A DNA stretch of 58,288 bases from Prevotellaceae bacterium (lineage in GTDB: Bacteria; Bacteroidota; Bacteroidia; Bacteroidales; Bacteroidaceae), in the NCBI GenBank assembly GCA_029226205.1, contig JAQXXT010000024.1, positions 1 through 58,288 on the forward strand, written 5' to 3'. The position numbers were made by a program, and so were the translations under genes. Positions 8,868 to 16,786 of this stretch are shown here, in pieces; position 1 is the first letter of the stretch, and the number at the start of each line of letters is the position of its first letter. The notes under the pieces are model-generated. The model did no database searches, was not told where the DNA came from, and worked only from the letters and a program-made list of their open reading frames with translations.

Positions 8868-9595
8868 AAGGATTACTGATCATACTGATGTCCCTCTGCT
8901 CTTTCTCCGTGATGGCAGAAGAGACGGGACCGACCTTACTGGCTGATGAGCCGTCGCAGGAGCAGACGGCGGCGGCAGAACCGGCGGCACCGCGTGACAG
9001 TGTCGTGACGACAGACACCGTCAGGACTATGAAGGCCGCTGAAGGAAAGGCAGCGCACAAGGTGCATCAGAAACGAGACTGGACGACATGGCGTCCTGAC
9101 GTGAAGAAAGCGATGTGGTATGCCATCGTCCTCCCCGGTGCCGGTCAGATCTACAACCGGAAATACTGGAAGCTGCCGATCATCTACGGAGGTATCGTCG
9201 GCTGTATCTATGCCCTGAGCTGGAACGGCCAACAATATAAGGACTATTCCCAGGCCTATATCGACCTCATGGATGACGACCCGAACACGAAGAGCTACGA
9301 GGAGTTCCTGCATCTCGGCAACAAGATCGACTCGTCAAACCTGAGTTACTATCAGCAAGTGTTCAAGAACAGAAAGGACAAGTTCCGCCGGTGGCGAGAC
9401 CTCAGCGCCTTCGTCCTCATCGGTGTCTACGCCATCAGCGTCATCGATGCCTACGTCGACGCCTCCCTCTCCGACTTCGATATCTCTAAGGACCTGTCCC
9501 TGCATATCGAACCGGCAGTCATCCACGGCGGCGGCGCTTATAGCACACCCCTCCAAAACAACGCACTGGGAATTAATTGTTGTATCACCTTTTAA
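8864..9595 (+). CDS. DUF5683 domain membrane protein
   Basis: The 243-residue protein has a signal peptide (about 1-18, ending VMAEE), a low-complexity A/E/Q/P-rich segment to about 60, then the DUF5683 core: a RPDVKKAMWYAIVLPGAGQ stretch followed by IYNRKYWKLP and a hydrophobic segment. A second hydrophobic segment follows at about 180 (AFVLIGVYAISVIDAYVDA). The core P-GAGQIYNRK-WK-P resembles small domains found in many Bacteroidetes envelope proteins. The function is unknown. The ATGA overlap with parB and the mltD-like gene downstream suggest a cell-envelope role coupled to chromosome segregation. Confidence 0.8.
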   Translation: MKGLLIILMSLCSFSVMAEETGPTLLADEPSQEQTAAAEPAAPRDSVVTTDTVRTMKAAEGKAAHKVHQKRDWTTWRPDVKKAMWYAIVLPGAGQIYNRKYWKLPIIYGGIVGCIYALSWNGQQYKDYSQAYIDLMDDDPNTKSYEEFLHLGNKIDSSNLSYYQQVFKNRKDKFRRWRDLSAFVLIGVYAISVIDAYVDASLSDFDISKDLSLHIEPAVIHGGGAYSTPLQNNALGINCCITF

Positions 9596-9597
9596 AA

Positions 9598-11310
9598 ATG
9601 AAGAAACTTTATCTACTTCTGGTCACGGCACTCTTCGCCGCCCCGCTGACGATGGCAGGACAGGAAGACAACGATGATCATGACGACGACGTCATCACAG
9701 TGACCGATGAGCATGGAAAGAAAGAAGAGCTGGATGTGCCGGAGGGTATGACCTACAGCCTCGACTCCCTGCTCTCTCAATATAACGCCAAGATGTATCT
9801 CCAGCCCGACACCACCTGTCATTTCAAGGATGAGAATCCCTACTATGACAAAGAGGTGTATATCGAGCGCCTGCGTCGCATGCCGACGATCATGGAGATG
9901 CCCTATAATGATATCGTACAGAAATTCATCGACCGTTACAGCGGCCAGCTGCGCCACAGCGTGAGCTACATGCTTGGTGCCAGTAATTTCTATATGCCGA
10001 TCTTCGAACAAGCCTTGGAGACCTACAACCTCCCGCTTGAGCTGAAGTATCTGCCCGTCATCGAGTCGGCACTGAACCCGAAAGCCGTCTCACGCGTCGG
10101 CGCCACAGGCCTCTGGCAGTTCATGCTCTCCACGGGCAAGCGCTACGGACTGGAAGTCAACTCCCTCGTCGACGAGCGCCGCGATCCGGTGAAAGCATCT
10201 TTCGCCGCCGCCCATTACCTCTCTGATCTGTATAAGATCTATGGTGACTGGAACCTCGTCATCGCCGCCTATAACTGCGGCCCCCAGAAACTCAACAAGG
10301 CGATCCACCGTGCTAAGGGAAGCACGGACTACTGGGAGATCTATCCCTATCTGCCACGGGAGACAAGGGGTTATGTCCCGGCATTCATCGCCGCCAACTA
10401 TATCATGACCTACTACTGCGATCACAACATCTGTCCAATGCTCACCCAGCTACCGGCAAAGTCCGACACAGTTGTCGTCAACCAGGATGTTCACTTCGAA
10501 CAGATCTCCGCCATCCTCGGCATCAGCACGGATGAACTGGCAGCGCTGAACCCGCAGTACCGTCATAGCATCGTCAACGGCCTCACGGAGCCGCGTGCCC
10601 TGCGCCTTCCGGCATCCCTCATCGGGCCGTTTATCGATCACGAGGACTCGATCTACCACTATAAGGCTGACGAATATCTGCAGAAACGCTCTGTCGTGGA
10701 TGTCGATACCCATCGCAGCTCTTACAGCAGAAGCAAGAGCCGCCGCTCACGGAGAAACCGCAATATGAATGACGACAGTCAGGATGCGACGACGGATCTG
10801 TCGTCGAGCAGTTCCTCTGAGTCCTCCGACTCTTCGGATACCTCCAGTTCTTCAGAGTCCTCCGACTCCTCAGAAAGCCGGGAGTATTCGGAGAACACGG
10901 AAACAACAGAGCGTACGGAAGAGTCCGACTCTTCTTCGTCGACGCGCAGCTCACGGCATACCCGTCGTTCCCGCCGTTCTGCAAGTCATTCGAAGTCAAG
11001 CAACCGTTCGAAGGCCACTGACCAGTCAGACTCGTCTAACAACACGAAGTCAAACAGTCGTTCAAAGTCAAGCAGCCGTTCGAAGTCAAGTAATAACAGC
11101 AGCAAGTCTGACTCTTCCAGCCGTTCCAAGAAGAACAAGAAGCAGAAGAAAGATGACCAGAATGACAATACGACGAGTGTGAAGATCCGCAAAGGAGACA
11201 CGCTCAGTGAGATCGCCGAGCGCAACCACACCACGGTGAAGAAGCTCAAGCAGCTCAACGGAATCAAAGGTTCCACCATTCAGCAGGGCAAAAAGCTGAA
11301 AATTAATTAG
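9598..11310 (+). CDS. Membrane-bound lytic transglycosylase, MltD-like, with LysM domain
   Basis: Cleaves peptidoglycan glycan strands with formation of anhydro-muropeptides. The 570-residue protein has a signal peptide (MKKLYLLLVTALFAAPLTMA), an SLT/GH23 domain at about 100-260 with the catalytic Glu in LPVIESALNPKAVS and the motifs GATGLWQFM and AAYNCGP, a long Ser/Arg/Asp-rich disordered linker (about 370-525), and one C-terminal LysM repeat (VKIRKGDTLSEIAERN to the end) for peptidoglycan binding. The start at 9598 is the signal-peptide methionine two bases after the preceding gene. The linker is much longer than usual. Confidence 0.9.
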   Translation: MKKLYLLLVTALFAAPLTMAGQEDNDDHDDDVITVTDEHGKKEELDVPEGMTYSLDSLLSQYNAKMYLQPDTTCHFKDENPYYDKEVYIERLRRMPTIMEMPYNDIVQKFIDRYSGQLRHSVSYMLGASNFYMPIFEQALETYNLPLELKYLPVIESALNPKAVSRVGATGLWQFMLSTGKRYGLEVNSLVDERRDPVKASFAAAHYLSDLYKIYGDWNLVIAAYNCGPQKLNKAIHRAKGSTDYWEIYPYLPRETRGYVPAFIAANYIMTYYCDHNICPMLTQLPAKSDTVVVNQDVHFEQISAILGISTDELAALNPQYRHSIVNGLTEPRALRLPASLIGPFIDHEDSIYHYKADEYLQKRSVVDVDTHRSSYSRSKSRRSRRNRNMNDDSQDATTDLSSSSSSESSDSSDTSSSSESSDSSESREYSENTETTERTEESDSSSSTRSSRHTRRSRRSASHSKSSNRSKATDQSDSSNNTKSNSRSKSSSRSKSSNNSSKSDSSSRSKKNKKQKKDDQNDNTTSVKIRKGDTLSEIAERNHTTVKKLKQLNGIKGSTIQQGKKLKIN

Positions 11311-11320
11311 TATTACGCCT

Positions 11321-13591
11321 ATGGACAACCAGAACATCAAAGACTTGGAAAGAGAGCAAGCCGATAACAAGATGATCAATGATGCTTTTCAGCATCTGTT
11401 GGATACCTATCTCGCGTCACGCCATCGGAAGAAAGTGGATATCGTCACGAAGGCTTTCCACTTCGCCAACCAGGCGCATAAAGGCGTGCGCCGTCTATCT
11501 GGTGAGCCCTATATCATGCACCCCATCGCCGTAGCACAGATTGCCTGTGAGGAGATGGGCCTCGGCAGCACATCCATCTGTGCCGCCCTCCTCCATGATG
11601 TCGTGGAGGATACCGACTATACCGTTGAGGATATCGAGAATATCTTTGGACCGAAGATCGCGCAGATCGTCGACGGACTGACGAAGATCAGTGGCGGCAT
11701 CTTCGGTGACAAGGCGTCGGCACAGGCAGAGAACTTCAAGAAGCTCCTGCTGACGATGAGTGATGATATCCGTGTCATCCTTATCAAGATCTGCGACCGG
11801 CTGCACAATATGCGTACCCTCGCCTCCCAGCCTGCCAACAAACAGTATAAGATTGCCGGGGAGACGCTCTATATCTATGCGCCACTGGCCAACCGCCTCG
11901 GCCTGAACAAGATCAAGACGGAACTCGAAGATCTCAGTTTCCGTTATGACCATCCCCAGGAATATGCGAACATCGAGGCGAAACTCGCTTCCACACAGGC
12001 TCAGCGTGACACGCTCTTCAAGGCTTTCACAGATCCGATCCGTAAAGCCCTTGATGCAATGGGCGTGAAATATATCATCAAAGCCCGTGTAAAGAGTCCT
12101 TATTCCATCTGGATGAAGATGCAGAACAAGCATGTCACCTTCGAAGAAATCTATGACATCCTTGCCGTTCGTATCATCTATACTCCTGATAAACGAGAGA
12201 ACGAGATCAACGAATGTTTCCAGATCTATGTCGCCCTCAACAAGCTCTATAAGAGTCATCCCGACCGTATCCGTGACTGGGTGAACCACCCGAAAGCCAA
12301 CGGTTACCAGGCCCTTCATGTCACACTGATGAGTAAACAAGGCCGCTGGATCGAAGTACAGATTCGTAGTGACCGAATGGACGAGATTGCCGAACAGGGC
12401 TTTGCCGCCCACTGGAAATATAAAGAAGGTGGCGGTGAATATACGGAGGATGAGAATGAGCTCAACGACTGGCTCGGCACCATCAAGGAGATCCTCGACG
12501 ACCCGCAGCCCGATGCCATGGACTTCCTCGACTCCATCAAACTAAACCTCTTCGCTTCCGAGATCTTCGTCTTTACACCGAAAGGAGAGATCAAGACGAT
12601 GCCCGCCGGGTGTACGGCCCTCGACTTCGCCTTCCAGATCCATACATTCCTCGGCAGCCATTGTATCGGCGCGAAAGTGAACCATAAACTCGTGCCGCTG
12701 AGCCATCAGCTGCAGAGTGGTGATCAGGTGGAAATCCTCACGTCAAAGAGCCAGCATGTACAGGCCAACTGGCTGAACTTCGCCACGACGGCGAAAGCGA
12801 AGTCAAAGATTCAGGCTATCCTCCGCCGTGACAACCGAGAGATTCAGAAGAAGGGCGAGGAGATCTTCAATGACTGGTTGAAGAAGAACGACCTCGAGCT
12901 CTCCAACTCCATCGTCGACAAGCTCTGTGATTTCCACGACCTGCAGAAGCATGATTCTTTCTTCCAGGCTATCGGTGACCGCAGTCTGTTGCTCGGCGAG
13001 AAAGACCTCGACGAGCTCCAGGGCCGGAACCGCAAACCTACCGGTGGCGGCTGGCGCCGTTATGTTCCCTTCCTGAAGCCGAAGAATAAGGAGGAAAAGG
13101 AGCCCGAAGTCAAGAAACTCATCGTCAACAAGGACTTCAACAAGAAACAGCCGATCATCATCACCGAAGAGAATATCGATACATTCATCTTCCCCGACTG
13201 CTGTCACCCTATTCCCGGTGATGATATCATGGGATATATCGACAACAAGAATCATATCGAGATTCATAAACGTGCCTGTCCCGTTGCTGCCAAACTGAAG
13301 AGCAGTTTCGGTAACCGTATCGTCGATGCGAAATGGGACATGCACCGCCGTCTTTATTTCGATGCCACGATACAGATTCAGGGTATCGACCGCAAAGGTA
13401 TGCTCCTTGATGTGGCGAAAGTGATCTCAGGAGAACTGAACGTGAACATCAAGAAGGTGACGATCTCCACGAATGAGGGCATCTTCGACGGCAGTCTCGA
13501 GCTTCGTGTCCATGAACGTGCCGATATGAAAGTCATCATCGACAACCTCAAAGGTATCGACGGCCTACAGGAAGTACAGCAGATCCTTTAA
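11321..13591 (+). CDS. Bifunctional (p)ppGpp synthetase/hydrolase (RelA/SpoT, Rsh)
   Basis: Makes and degrades the stringent-response alarmone. In order the 756-residue protein shows an HD hydrolase domain with the intact LLHDVVED motif (H92, D93), a synthetase domain with GYQALHVTLM and a WIEVQIRS stretch, a TGS domain (EIFVFTPKGEIKTMPAG), and a C-terminal zinc-finger-like region (PDCCHPIPGD) and ACT domain. The intact HDxxED box argues that it can hydrolyse as well as synthesise. It lies 10 bases after the mltD-like gene and is probably the last gene of the parA operon. Confidence 0.96.
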   Translation: MDNQNIKDLEREQADNKMINDAFQHLLDTYLASRHRKKVDIVTKAFHFANQAHKGVRRLSGEPYIMHPIAVAQIACEEMGLGSTSICAALLHDVVEDTDYTVEDIENIFGPKIAQIVDGLTKISGGIFGDKASAQAENFKKLLLTMSDDIRVILIKICDRLHNMRTLASQPANKQYKIAGETLYIYAPLANRLGLNKIKTELEDLSFRYDHPQEYANIEAKLASTQAQRDTLFKAFTDPIRKALDAMGVKYIIKARVKSPYSIWMKMQNKHVTFEEIYDILAVRIIYTPDKRENEINECFQIYVALNKLYKSHPDRIRDWVNHPKANGYQALHVTLMSKQGRWIEVQIRSDRMDEIAEQGFAAHWKYKEGGGEYTEDENELNDWLGTIKEILDDPQPDAMDFLDSIKLNLFASEIFVFTPKGEIKTMPAGCTALDFAFQIHTFLGSHCIGAKVNHKLVPLSHQLQSGDQVEILTSKSQHVQANWLNFATTAKAKSKIQAILRRDNREIQKKGEEIFNDWLKKNDLELSNSIVDKLCDFHDLQKHDSFFQAIGDRSLLLGEKDLDELQGRNRKPTGGGWRRYVPFLKPKNKEEKEPEVKKLIVNKDFNKKQPIIITEENIDTFIFPDCCHPIPGDDIMGYIDNKNHIEIHKRACPVAAKLKSSFGNRIVDAKWDMHRRLYFDATIQIQGIDRKGMLLDVAKVISGELNVNIKKVTISTNEGIFDGSLELRVHERADMKVIIDNLKGIDGLQEVQQIL

Positions 13592-13639
13592 TGGATCTGC
13601 TTTCCCTCCGCTGTTACAAGTAAACTATCTAAACAAAAT

Positions 13640-14557
13640 ATGCACAAACTACTTACTCTACTATTATTCTTTATGCCCCTCATGGCCTCTGCTGCCAATC
13701 CGTATGATAACCCCGACACATTGTATGTCGCACAAGACGGCAATGCCCCATTTCATTCCATCGGTGATGCCGTGGAAGTCTGTCGGGCTTTCATGGATTA
13801 TCATAAGGTGATCTTTATCAAGAAAGGAACGTATCACGAGAAACTCATCATTCCTTCCTGGCTGACGAACATCGAGCTCTGCGGTGAGGACCGTGACTCA
13901 ACGATCATCACGTGGAGCGACCACGCCAACATGCCCATCCCCGGCACAGAGAAGAAGATGGGAACGTTCCGCACCTATACCGTACGCGTTGACGGTAATG
14001 CCATCACACTGAAGAACCTCACCATTGAGAACAACGCCCCACGACTCGGACAGGCTGTTGCCTTACATACGCAGGGCAGTCATCTTGTATTCCGTAACTG
14101 CTGCTTCCTTGGCAATCAGGATACCGTCTATACCGGCGGCATCGGCGCTACCCTCCTCTTCGACCATTGCTATATTGAAGGTACAACAGACTTTATCTTC
14201 GGTCCCAGTGAGGCCTGGTTCGAACACTGTACCCTCTACAGTAAGATCAACAGTTATATTACTGCTGCCAGTACTCCGAAAGGACAGGCCCGCGGCTATG
14301 TATTCGATCACTGTACATTGACGGCTGCTCCTGGCGTCACACAGTGTTATCTCGGTCGTCCGTGGCGTCCGTATGCGAAGACGGTATTCCAATATTGTAA
14401 CATGGGTTCCCACATCCGCCCCGAAGGCTGGTACAACTGGGATGATCCCCGCAATGAGAAGACCGCCTTCTACGCCGAATACAAAAACACGGGAAAGGGT
14501 TATCAACCACAGTCCCGTGTTTCCTGGAGCCATCAATTAACCGCACCGGTTAATTGA
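13640..14557 (+). CDS. Secreted pectin methylesterase (CE8)
   Basis: Removes methyl groups from homogalacturonan, releasing methanol. The 305-residue protein has a signal peptide (MHKLLTLLLFFMPLMASA), then a right-handed beta-helix with the CE8 motifs: GQAVAL, FLGNQDTVY (oxyanion Gln and catalytic Asp), TTDFIFG (second Asp), GRPWRPYAKTVF (Arg) and EGWYNW. All catalytic residues are present. No pectate lyase, SusC/D pair or regulator is nearby, so it is not in a recognisable polysaccharide locus. A hairpin overlaps its stop codon. Confidence 0.93.
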   Translation: MHKLLTLLLFFMPLMASAANPYDNPDTLYVAQDGNAPFHSIGDAVEVCRAFMDYHKVIFIKKGTYHEKLIIPSWLTNIELCGEDRDSTIITWSDHANMPIPGTEKKMGTFRTYTVRVDGNAITLKNLTIENNAPRLGQAVALHTQGSHLVFRNCCFLGNQDTVYTGGIGATLLFDHCYIEGTTDFIFGPSEAWFEHCTLYSKINSYITAASTPKGQARGYVFDHCTLTAAPGVTQCYLGRPWRPYAKTVFQYCNMGSHIRPEGWYNWDDPRNEKTAFYAEYKNTGKGYQPQSRVSWSHQLTAPVN

Positions 14558-14558
14558 T
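14532..14558 (+). terminator. Perfect 12-bp hairpin over the pectinesterase stop codon
   Basis: ATCAATTAACCG (14532-14543) and CGGTTAATTGAT (14547-14558) are exact complements around a three-base loop CAC, and the stop codon TGA is inside the right arm. There is no U run after it, so it may be an RNA-stabilising 3' end rather than an intrinsic terminator. Confidence 0.6.
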
Positions 14559-14564
14559 CTCCCT

Positions 14565-14671
14565 CCGTAGGGGCGGCCCTTGTGGCCGTCCTAACCCCAC
14601 GGTCCCGGTTAGGGCGCCCACATGGGGTGCCCCTTAGGAGAGGGCGCCCACACGGGGTGCCCCTACGGTGG
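14565..14671. repeat. Three hairpin repeats between convergent genes
   Basis: One GTAGGGGCGGCCCTTGTGG unit faces two inverted units reading GGGCGCCCACA(C/T)GGGGTGCC. The block lies between the pectinesterase and the P-type ATPase, whose ends face each other. Confidence 0.88.
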
Positions 14672-14673
14672 CA

Positions 14674-16554
14674 TCAGCCACGGAGCGCCCGTGCCGCGTT
14701 GAGGACACAGAGGATCATCACGCCGACATCACCGAAGACGGCAAACGGCATGGCTAAGCTACCGAGGAGGCCGAGGGCAACGAGTACGAGAATCGCAATC
14801 TTGACCAAGATAGCAAACGTAACATTCTGTTTTGCGATGGCAATGGTATGCCGGGAGATGCGGATTGCCGTTGCAATCTTGCTCGGTTTGTCATCCATCA
14901 ATACGACATCGGCAGCCTCGATAGCAGCATCACTACCCAGGGCACCCATGGCAATGCCGACATCAGCACGTGCGAGGACGGGCGCGTCGTTGATACCATC
15001 ACCGACGAAAGCCAGACTCTCGCCTTCAGGTTTCTCCTTAATATATTTCTCTACCTGATCAACCTTATCCGCCGGCAACAGTTCGGCATGCCAGGCATCG
15101 AGGCCGAGCTCACCGGCCACATGCTCTGCTACGGCTTTCTTATCTCCCGTGAGCATCACCGTCTTCTTTACACCGATGGCTTTCAGATTTCTGATTGCTT
15201 CTTTGGAATCATCCTTAATCTGATCATTGATAACGACATGACCGGCATAAACGCCGTCGATGGCAACATGGATCGTCGTGCCCTGAAGATGACAAGGATG
15301 CCACTTGGCGCCGATACTATCCATGAGTTTCTCATTACCAACATACACTTTCTTACCGTTGACATCAGCAACGATACCCTTACCGGCGATCTCTTCCGTA
15401 TGTTCCACCTGACATTTCGTACACGGTTTCCCGTAAGCCTGTCGGAGTGCCATAGCAATGGGATGCGTGGAGAACTGTTCCACATGGGCAGCGAGATGGA
15501 GGAGCTCCTTCTGGTCGAGCTTCTCCGGATGGACGGCCTCAACGGCAAAGACACCCTTCGTCAATGTTCCCGTCTTATCGAAGACGATGATGCCGAGCTT
15601 GGCCAATACATCCATATAATTACCGCCCTTGATGAGGATACCCTTGCGGGAGGCACCGCCGATGCCACCGAAGAAAGCCAGAGGCACGGAGATGACGAGG
15701 GCACAGGGGCAACTGACGACGAGGAAGCTCAGTGCACGGTAGAGCCATACCGTGAAACCACTCTCATAGGAAGGATAGAAAAATGGCGGGATAAATGCCA
15801 GAGCAATAGCCAGGAATACGACGATCGGCGTATAGACTTTCGCAAAACGATGGATGAACGTCTCACTCTTACTCTTGTTCTGTGAGGACGTCTCCACGAG
15901 TTTGATGATCTTCGATGCCGTCGACTCTCCGAAGGACTTCGTCACACGGACACGGAGCACACCACTGATATTCACGCAGCCACTGAGGACGGCATCGCCG
16001 ACGCTACAATTGCGCGGCATGCTCTCACCTGTCAGCGCCACCGTGTTCAGACTTGACTGTCCCTCGATGATCTCGCCATCCAATGGAATCTTGCCACCGG
16101 GCTTGACGACAACGACGTCACCGATCTTCACTTCCTCGGGATTCACTTCTTTCACTTTGCCGCCTTTCTCTAAGAACGCCGTGTCGGGGCGCAAGTCCAT
16201 CATCGCAGAGATTGACTTCCGGCTCTTGTCCTCGGCATAATCCTCGAAGAGCTCACCAACTTGGAAGAAGAGCATCACAAAGACAGCCTCGAGCATCTGA
16301 TTCTCCGCTCCCGGCAGAAAACCGATGAGCAAGGCGCCGATGGTAGCGATGGACATCAGAAAGTCTTCATCGAAAGGATCACCTTCCTTGATACCCTCCC
16401 ACGCCTCGCCGAGGACGTCATAGCTTATATATATATAAGGTATAAGATATACCAACAACAACTGCCACGTCGGCAAACCGGCATAGCGTTCTTCGAGCCA
16501 GGCGATGAAAAGAAGCACCGCCGTGATGAGAATTCTTAGAAGTTTCTTATTCAT
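14674..16554 (-). CDS. Heavy-metal P1B-type ATPase, probable Zn2+/Cd2+ exporter
   Basis: ATP-driven efflux of soft divalent metals across the inner membrane. The 626-residue protein lacks an N-terminal HMA metal-binding domain and opens with membrane helices. It shows the transport motif CPC (282-284, in SCPCALVISVPLAF), the phosphorylated Asp 326 in FDKTGTLTKG, the HP motif (STHPIA) and the hinge GDGINDAPVLARADVGIAMG. In the last helices NVTFAILVK (Asn-7-Lys) and a later Asp in FGDVG fit the P1B-2 pattern for Zn/Cd/Pb. The start MNKKLLRIL lies at 16554. A palindromic site about 50 bases upstream may bind a metal regulator. Confidence 0.93.
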   Translation of the reverse strand: MNKKLLRILITAVLLFIAWLEERYAGLPTWQLLLVYLIPYIYISYDVLGEAWEGIKEGDPFDEDFLMSIATIGALLIGFLPGAENQMLEAVFVMLFFQVGELFEDYAEDKSRKSISAMMDLRPDTAFLEKGGKVKEVNPEEVKIGDVVVVKPGGKIPLDGEIIEGQSSLNTVALTGESMPRNCSVGDAVLSGCVNISGVLRVRVTKSFGESTASKIIKLVETSSQNKSKSETFIHRFAKVYTPIVVFLAIALAFIPPFFYPSYESGFTVWLYRALSFLVVSCPCALVISVPLAFFGGIGGASRKGILIKGGNYMDVLAKLGIIVFDKTGTLTKGVFAVEAVHPEKLDQKELLHLAAHVEQFSTHPIAMALRQAYGKPCTKCQVEHTEEIAGKGIVADVNGKKVYVGNEKLMDSIGAKWHPCHLQGTTIHVAIDGVYAGHVVINDQIKDDSKEAIRNLKAIGVKKTVMLTGDKKAVAEHVAGELGLDAWHAELLPADKVDQVEKYIKEKPEGESLAFVGDGINDAPVLARADVGIAMGALGSDAAIEAADVVLMDDKPSKIATAIRISRHTIAIAKQNVTFAILVKIAILVLVALGLLGSLAMPFAVFGDVGVMILCVLNAARALRG

Positions 16555-16582
16555 ATCTGTTTCATTTTTGTTTTCTAGGGTG

Positions 16583-16590
16583 CAAAATTA
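16583..16590 (-). promoter_or_regulatory. -7 box for the P-type ATPase
   Basis: The minus strand reads TAATTTTG, followed by CA, about 30 bases before the start codon. The expected -33 region overlaps the palindrome at 16604-16616. Confidence 0.55.
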
Positions 16591-16603
16591 CGGGTTTTTG
16601 CAT

Positions 16604-16616
16604 GCAACTTGGTTGC
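16604..16616. promoter_or_regulatory. Palindrome, possible metal-regulator operator
   Basis: GCAAC-TTG-GTTGC is a perfect 13-base inverted repeat, flanked by further TTGCA/TGCAA words from 16599 to 16627. It sits where the -33 box of the ATPase promoter should be, a good place for a repressor. The regulator is not in the window. Confidence 0.35.
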
Positions 16617-16688
16617 AATGTTGCGCAAAGTCCATTTTGTGCTCTTTTTTTGTAACATTTGTGCCACTATCGAGAACAAATAAAATGA

Positions 16689-16696
16689 TAACTTTG
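16689..16696 (+). promoter_or_regulatory. -7 box for the large secreted protein
   Basis: TAACTTTG followed by CA matches TAnnTTTG. It gives a leader of about 85 bases that contains a hairpin (CAAACTGT at 16713-16720 with ACAGTTTG at 16737-16744). Confidence 0.5.
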
Positions 16697-16786
16697 CACT
16701 CGGTTTCCAGAACAAACTGTCATGCTGTTGCCGAAAACAGTTTGACAACTAAAACAAAATATCACAAACTACAGTATTATAGAAAA

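Noticed and set aside
16505..16786. Extended N terminus of the large secreted protein
   Set aside because: The extra 94 codons overlap the start of the divergent ATPase and both promoters, and would place the export segment far inside the protein.
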